Both the position numbers and the translations under genes were made by a program. 26,069 bases of DNA from JAYVIQ01 sp043770215 (GTDB lineage Bacteria; Bacteroidota; Bacteroidia; Cytophagales; JAAEPT01), in contig JAYVIQ010000088.1 of NCBI GenBank assembly GCA_043770215.1, positions 1-26,069 on the forward strand, given 5' to 3'. This document shows, one piece after another, positions 22,265-26,069 of the stretch (positions are counted from its first letter, which is position 1; each line of letters opens with the position of its first letter). The notes under the pieces were generated by a model, which did not search any database, was not told the origin of the DNA, and saw nothing but the letters and a program-made list of their open reading frames with translations.

Positions 22265-22645
22265 ATGAGCTTAGATTTAGAATTTCTTGAAATTAATGCT
22301 AAAAAAGAAGGAGTTATAGTAACTCCTTCTAGCTTACAATACAAAGTTTTACAAACTGGAAAAGGAGAAAAACCAAGTGCATCTAGTACTGTAGAAGTAC
22401 ATTACGAGGGTTCTTTAGTCACTGGAGATGTATTTGATAGCTCTTACCAAAGAGGCAAAACAATTTCTTTTCCTTTAAATGCAGTTATAGCAGGCTGGAC
22501 AGAAGGTTTACAACTCATGAATGCAGGTGCTATTTATGAATTTTATATTCCTTTTGAGTTAGGTTATGGTTTAAATGGATACCCTCCGGTAATACCACCA
22601 AAATCCACTCTTATTTTTAAAGTTGAGTTAATTTCATTTAAATAA
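22265..22645 (+). CDS. FKBP-type peptidyl-prolyl isomerase, single domain
   Basis: A 126-residue single FKBP domain without a signal peptide. All consensus pocket residues are present: 'EVHYEGSLVTGDVFDSSYQRGKTISFPLNAVIAGWTEGL', then 'FYIPFELGYGLNGYPPVIPPKSTLIFKVEL'. It should be an active cytoplasmic prolyl isomerase. Starting 5 bases after the lipoprotein FKBP, it looks like its intact partner: together they resemble a Mip-like pair in which the catalytic pocket is kept in one and altered in the other. A short extra N-terminal helix (1-15) precedes the domain. Confidence 0.93.
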   Translation: MSLDLEFLEINAKKEGVIVTPSSLQYKVLQTGKGEKPSASSTVEVHYEGSLVTGDVFDSSYQRGKTISFPLNAVIAGWTEGLQLMNAGAIYEFYIPFELGYGLNGYPPVIPPKSTLIFKVELISFK

Positions 22646-22651
22646 AATACC

Positions 22652-23056
22652 ATGAGACCAAGTGATGAAATGATGTCTATGCTTTATCACCAACTAGGAA
22701 GAATATTTTTCTTGGTTGCCTATGCTGATAAAGAAGTACATCAAAAAGAAGTGGCTGCATTAAAAAAATCAATCAATGATTTTTGGCTGGATTATGACAA
22801 CACTTTTGATGAATTTGCTGAAGATACTGCTTTTCACATAGAATTTACTTTTGATTACTTGGTAGATAAACCAAAATCTGAAAATGCTATACTAACAGAC
22901 TTCACAGATTTTGTAGCTGAACACAAAAGTTTATTTACTATTAAAATGAATGAACTAATTGTTACAACTGCTAATATGATAGCTGATTCTTATGCTGGAA
23001 CAAGCAAAGAAGAAGCAAAAGTCATTAAAAAAATACGCACTATTTTAGAGAAATAA
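22652..23056 (+). CDS. TerB-like helical protein
   Basis: A 134-residue helical, acidic, cytoplasmic protein. The segment 'GRIFFLVAYADKEVHQKEVAALKKSI' (about 16-41) has the pattern of a TerB-like domain: a small hydrophobic helix, A-D-x-E-V, then E. TerB-like proteins occur in stress and membrane-associated complexes, and the 'tellurite resistance' label does not imply that function. It lies 6 bases after the single-domain FKBP gene and ends the operon at the terminator at 23075-23110. A weaker alternative is an unrelated helical protein. Confidence 0.62.
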   Translation: MRPSDEMMSMLYHQLGRIFFLVAYADKEVHQKEVAALKKSINDFWLDYDNTFDEFAEDTAFHIEFTFDYLVDKPKSENAILTDFTDFVAEHKSLFTIKMNELIVTTANMIADSYAGTSKEEAKVIKKIRTILEK

Positions 23057-23074
23057 ATCTATTTTAGGAAACAT

Positions 23075-23110
23075 AAAAAGGAGTTTTACTATGTATTACT
23101 CCTTTTTTTT
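23075..23110. terminator. Terminator after the TerB-like gene, possibly bidirectional
   Basis: AAAAAGGAGT (23075-23084) pairs with ACTCCTTTTT (23098-23107) around a 13-base loop, followed by more T residues. It would also serve the convergent small gene ending at 23117. Confidence 0.85.
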
Positions 23111-23116
23111 ATCCAA

Positions 23117-23302
23117 TTAAGAAACTGTAAAAACTTTATTCAGAATAGGTTTAAATGTTTCATCAAACTGCTTGTAACACCAGTCTTCTAGTTCAGTTAT
23201 TTCTGCAGGTTGTACCCATCTAACAGCTTTTCTAAGTTCTTTCTCAAATAATTCAGGGTCGAAACTTACTTTGGTCAAAATACTTTTTTTAAACTCTAAC
23301 AT
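23117..23302 (-). CDS. Small conserved protein, paralogue of the 14333-14509 gene
   Basis: A 61-residue protein sharing the pattern M-L-E, I-L-x-K-V-S-F-D, L-F-x-K-E-L-x-K and W-C with the product at 14333. The C-terminal half is acidic/aromatic ('EITELEDWCYKQFDE'), unlike the basic tail of its paralogue. It is soluble and probably helical; the function is unknown. The presence of two copies in 9 kb, and the conservation of the Trp-Cys pair and the K-V-S-F-D segment, argue that it is a real gene family. It stands alone on the minus strand, convergent with the TerB-like gene. Confidence 0.85.
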   Translation of the reverse strand: MLEFKKSILTKVSFDPELFEKELRKAVRWVQPAEITELEDWCYKQFDETFKPILNKVFTVS

Positions 23303-23533
23303 AAAATTTAAGCGTAAGCAGTGTTTAGTTTATATGAATATACCATTATAATTTTAAATTACAATTGAATGCACATTAATTTGCATGTATATACTTACGA
23401 AATTTATTATTAAATAGTTTCAATTGACCAAGACTGACCCCTTTATAAGATAAAAAAAATCATTACTCTCACTTTTAAAACGTCTTATTCTAAACTAAAA
23501 AAAGTAAATTCTAAATGTAAATGGCTAAATCAT

Positions 23534-25096
23534 CTATCCAAGAGCCAATATAGCATCAGCACAGTTCATACCATCTATAGCAGCAGAAACTATGCCCCCT
23601 GCAAAACCACCACCTTCTCCGCAAGGGAATAGATTTTTTATTTGTGGATGTTGTAATGTATCTTTATCTCTAGGTATTTTTACAGGCGATGATGTTCTGG
23701 ATTCAACTCCAACTAGGACTGCTTCATCTGTCAAATACCCTTTCATTTTTTTACCAAACTCTATAAACCCTTTTCTAAGTACATCATCTATTTTGGAAGG
23801 CAAAATTTCTTTAAGATTTACACTTGTAAGCCCTGGTTGATAAGAACATATTGGTAAAGAATTACTGACTTTATTATCTATAAAATCTGTAAGTAATTGA
23901 CCACATGCTTTTTGACTTTTACCCGCCAACTCAAAATTTTTCTTTTCTATATCTGCCTGAAACTCCAAGGCTCTAAGATTTCCAAATTTAGAGTATTGTG
24001 CAAAATCTTTGTCATTGACAGTTACTACAATACCTGAATTAGAAAATTTAGAGTCTCTTTTGGAGGGAGACATCCCATTTACTACCACTTCACCCTCTGA
24101 TGTTGCAGCAGGTACAATAAACCCACCTGGACACATACAAAATGAAAATACTCCTTCAGATGTTTTTTCATGAATTACGTTATGAACCAAAGCATAGGAA
24201 GCTGCGGGCAAATATTTACCCCTGTCTTCGGTTTTGTATTGTATTTTATCTATTAATTTCTGTTGGTGTTCAACCCTAACCCCAAGAGCAAATGGTTTAG
24301 GCTCAATCAATACTTTTTTTCTTTCTAGCAAATAGTAAATATCTCTTGCAGAGTGTCCTGTAGCTAATACAACATGACTACAAGGCATACTCCCTTTATT
24401 TGTAATTAGCTGTGATATTTTGTTATTTTTAATCTCAAAATCTAATAAAGATGTACCAAAGTGTATTTCACCACCACTGCTTAAAATACTAGTTCTAATT
24501 TCTTCTATTACTTTCGGCAGTTTATTTGTACCAATGTGTGGATGCGCATCTATTAAAATTTCTGCAGTAGCCCCATGGGCAACAAGTTGTTCTAATACTT
24601 TTTGTACACTTCCTCTTTTTTTAGAACGGGTATATAATTTACCATCTGAGTAGGTCCCTGCACCACCCTCTCCGTAACAATAATTAGAATCTGGGTTTAC
24701 AATATGTTTTTTACTGATGTTTGCCAAATCAATCCTTCTTGCCTGAACCTCTTTGCCTCTTTCTAACAAAATGGGCTTAAAACCATTTTCTATACATTGA
24801 AGAGCACAAAAATAACCCGCAGGTCCTGCTCCTATAATATGTACCTCTGGTTTATTTGTAACATTTATAAGTTTACCTTTATGCCAGGCTTTATTGTCTA
24901 AGGTAGATTCTTGTTCTAATAATTCTACACTTAATTGCATTTTGATGGTTCTTCCTCTTGCATCTACACTTCTTTTTTTTAGCGTAAAATACGGAAACTC
25001 CTTTGACAAATAATTCTCTTTATTAAGCCAATCCTCTAAAGCAAAACTATTGTAACCCTCTTCGGGTGTGGTGATAATGTTTATAATTTTACCCAT
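23534..25096 (-). CDS. FAD-dependent oxidoreductase (COG2509 family)
   Basis: A 520-residue flavoprotein of the COG2509 'FAD-dependent dehydrogenase' group. An N-terminal appended domain (about 1-82) precedes the FAD-binding Rossmann motif GAGPAG (89-94, in 'HIIGAGPAGYFCAL') and 'ILLERGKEVQAR'. Further conserved stretches are 'YCYGEGGAGTYSDGKLYTRSKKRG', 'VVLATGHSARDIYYLLERKKV', 'FCMCPGGFIVPA' and a C-terminal 'CGEGGGFAGGIVSAAIDG' that closes over the flavin. The physiological substrate is unknown for the family. It begins 2 bases after the stop of the upstream MORN/barrel gene, so the two are co-transcribed, an arrangement that does not by itself suggest a pathway. Confidence 0.93.
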   Translation of the reverse strand: MGKIINIITTPEEGYNSFALEDWLNKENYLSKEFPYFTLKKRSVDARGRTIKMQLSVELLEQESTLDNKAWHKGKLINVTNKPEVHIIGAGPAGYFCALQCIENGFKPILLERGKEVQARRIDLANISKKHIVNPDSNYCYGEGGAGTYSDGKLYTRSKKRGSVQKVLEQLVAHGATAEILIDAHPHIGTNKLPKVIEEIRTSILSSGGEIHFGTSLLDFEIKNNKISQLITNKGSMPCSHVVLATGHSARDIYYLLERKKVLIEPKPFALGVRVEHQQKLIDKIQYKTEDRGKYLPAASYALVHNVIHEKTSEGVFSFCMCPGGFIVPAATSEGEVVVNGMSPSKRDSKFSNSGIVVTVNDKDFAQYSKFGNLRALEFQADIEKKNFELAGKSQKACGQLLTDFIDNKVSNSLPICSYQPGLTSVNLKEILPSKIDDVLRKGFIEFGKKMKGYLTDEAVLVGVESRTSSPVKIPRDKDTLQHPQIKNLFPCGEGGGFAGGIVSAAIDGMNCADAILALG

Positions 25097-25098
25097 GT

Positions 25099-26069
25099 CT
25101 AAAATAAATACCCTAAACTAAAACCTAGTCTAGGATTAAGTTCAAATTCTTTTTTACCTATTGAAGAGAATTTGTGATTGACTCCATCAGTAATATTTGA
25201 ATTCTGAAAAACTACCGCAGCACCTAAGCCTAAAAACGCATCTAATGTGAACCCACCGGTGCGTATATCATGCAACACTCTATCTCCAAAAGTAATTGCA
25301 TATTCCACCTTTTGTACATTCAATCTATTCAAAACATTTTGATTATCTGACTTTACATAATAATTGTTGTGAGAAAATCTAAGCTCGTGAGCAAAGTAAA
25401 GCATGCCCCTTTCTTGGGTAAACTTAGAATAAAACTTTTGTTTTATATCAAAATTAAACCCTCTTTCATATAACAGGCTATCTCCTATTAACCTGTCAGA
25501 CAATAAAAATGGAGATCTTGTGATGGTATATCTAAACTCATACCCCAAACGCTCTTGTATAAAATATTCTATTGAAATAGGTATCTGATTAGCAATAATT
25601 AGTACTGGATTTGCAGAAAGTATTACCCCTTTTAGCTCGCCATATTTGGGTGTAAAGGGTTTAAATTTAGTTCTATGTTTTGGGGTATAACGGGTTATTT
25701 TTTTTAAACTTGTCATAGAGTCATTAGGCATTAGTGGTGGGTTATTATCAGTAGTTGGTTTTTGCTTTTGAAAATCTTCTGTTTCATCATTTATTGGCAA
25801 AAGTTTGTAATAGCCTATTACACTGGAATCTTTATCAAAAAGTTCCCAAGTACCTACCTGTTTACCATCTTTTATTAGCCCTTTCATTTTTAACTCGCCA
25901 CTTTGGTAATATTCTGTGTACTTACCAACCCCATTTTCAAAATCTGCTTCACCCTCTAAGTTTCCATCTTCGTAATAATAGATCCATTTACCATCATTTT
26001 TATCAGATTTCAAATTGCCTGTTACTTTCAATTTGTTGTTTGGATAATACTCTTTGTATGCTCCTGTGC
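25099..26069 (-). CDS. MORN-variant repeat protein with C-terminal barrel-like domain (5' end outside window)
   Basis: The reading frame is open to the end of the window; the first in-frame TTG at 26031 is internal, so the true start lies outside. At least three MORN-variant ('toxin-antitoxin YwqK-like') repeats of about 23 residues are seen: 'YKEYYPNNKLKVTGNLKSD', 'GKWIYYYEDGNLEGEADFENG' and 'GKYTEYYQSGELKMKGLIKDG'. After a Pro/Thr-rich linker, a beta-rich C-terminal region (about 130-310 of the visible part) ends 'LGFSLGYLF' with a terminal Phe, as in outer-membrane barrels. Such repeat-plus-barrel fusions are probably exported. The 'antitoxin' label attached to the repeats should not be taken as function. 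It is 2 bases upstream of the FAD gene. Confidence 0.82.
   Translation of the reverse strand, partial: TGAYKEYYPNNKLKVTGNLKSDKNDGKWIYYYEDGNLEGEADFENGVGKYTEYYQSGELKMKGLIKDGKQVGTWELFDKDSSVIGYYKLLPINDETEDFQKQKPTTDNNPPLMPNDSMTSLKKITRYTPKHRTKFKPFTPKYGELKGVILSANPVLIIANQIPISIEYFIQERLGYEFRYTITRSPFLLSDRLIGDSLLYERGFNFDIKQKFYSKFTQERGMLYFAHELRFSHNNYYVKSDNQNVLNRLNVQKVEYAITFGDRVLHDIRTGGFTLDAFLGLGAAVVFQNSNITDGVNHKFSSIGKKEFELNPRLGFSLGYLF

Noticed and set aside
25099..26069. Toxin-antitoxin system based on the YwqK-like repeats
   Set aside because: MORN-variant repeats are widespread in exported Bacteroidota proteins; no toxin gene is adjacent and the C-terminus is a barrel-like domain.

Overview
The window looks like chromosomal DNA of a flavobacterium (Bacteroidota, probably Flavobacteriaceae). 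It is very AT-rich (roughly 30% G+C by eye). Start codons mostly follow A-rich leaders rather than Shine-Dalgarno sequences. Several genes are preceded by the Bacteroidota -7 promoter element TAnnTTTG. The gene content also fits: DUF2383 protein, DUF6799 protein, PorT-like barrels, NamZ, a Bacteroidota-type ABC-F protein and a COG2509 FAD protein. No rRNA, tRNA, CRISPR array, transposase or prophage was seen.

Layout. 1-265 is the end of a DnaJ/CbpA-type chaperone. 832-2460 is a lipoprotein L,D-transpeptidase and 2564-3037 a DUF2383 four-helix protein. 3398-6391 is an Mla-type phospholipid-transport locus (a small membrane ORF, then MlaE, MlaF and MlaD). 6468-8231 holds a Met/Cys-rich DUF6799 protein, a low-affinity iron permease family protein and a small outer-membrane barrel. 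8638-11271 is an envelope-stress-like island: CsbD, a helical lipoprotein, a PorT-like barrel, Lmo0937, YtxH, a holin-like membrane protein and a hypothetical protein. On the minus strand, 13437 down to 11280 is a LysR regulator, an RluA pseudouridine synthase and a SUI1/YciH factor. 13527-14509 is a plus-strand cluster of very small genes facing away from lysR, including three tandem copies of a 33-residue membrane microprotein. 15667-14584 is prfB, with its programmed +1 frameshift. 18146-15986 is namZ overlapping fmt, and 18184-19377 a divergent LolC/FtsX-like permease. 19925-23056 is an ABC-F ATPase, two FKBPs and a TerB-like protein. 23302 down to the window end holds a small conserved protein, an FAD oxidoreductase and a MORN-repeat/barrel protein that runs off the edge.

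Themes. Much of the window serves the envelope: L,D-crosslinking, muramic-acid recycling, phospholipid transport, lipoprotein-type permease, barrels and lipoproteins. The rest is translation (prfB, fmt, rluA, sui1, ABC-F). Two ~173-bp copies of a non-coding element with 26-bp terminal inverted repeats sit at 3049-3221 and 8307-8478, in opposite orientation; I read them as a MITE. The features I find least explained are this element, the tandem microprotein array with its back-to-back lysR promoter region, and the asymmetric ABC-F protein with one intact and one degenerate predicted ATP site.
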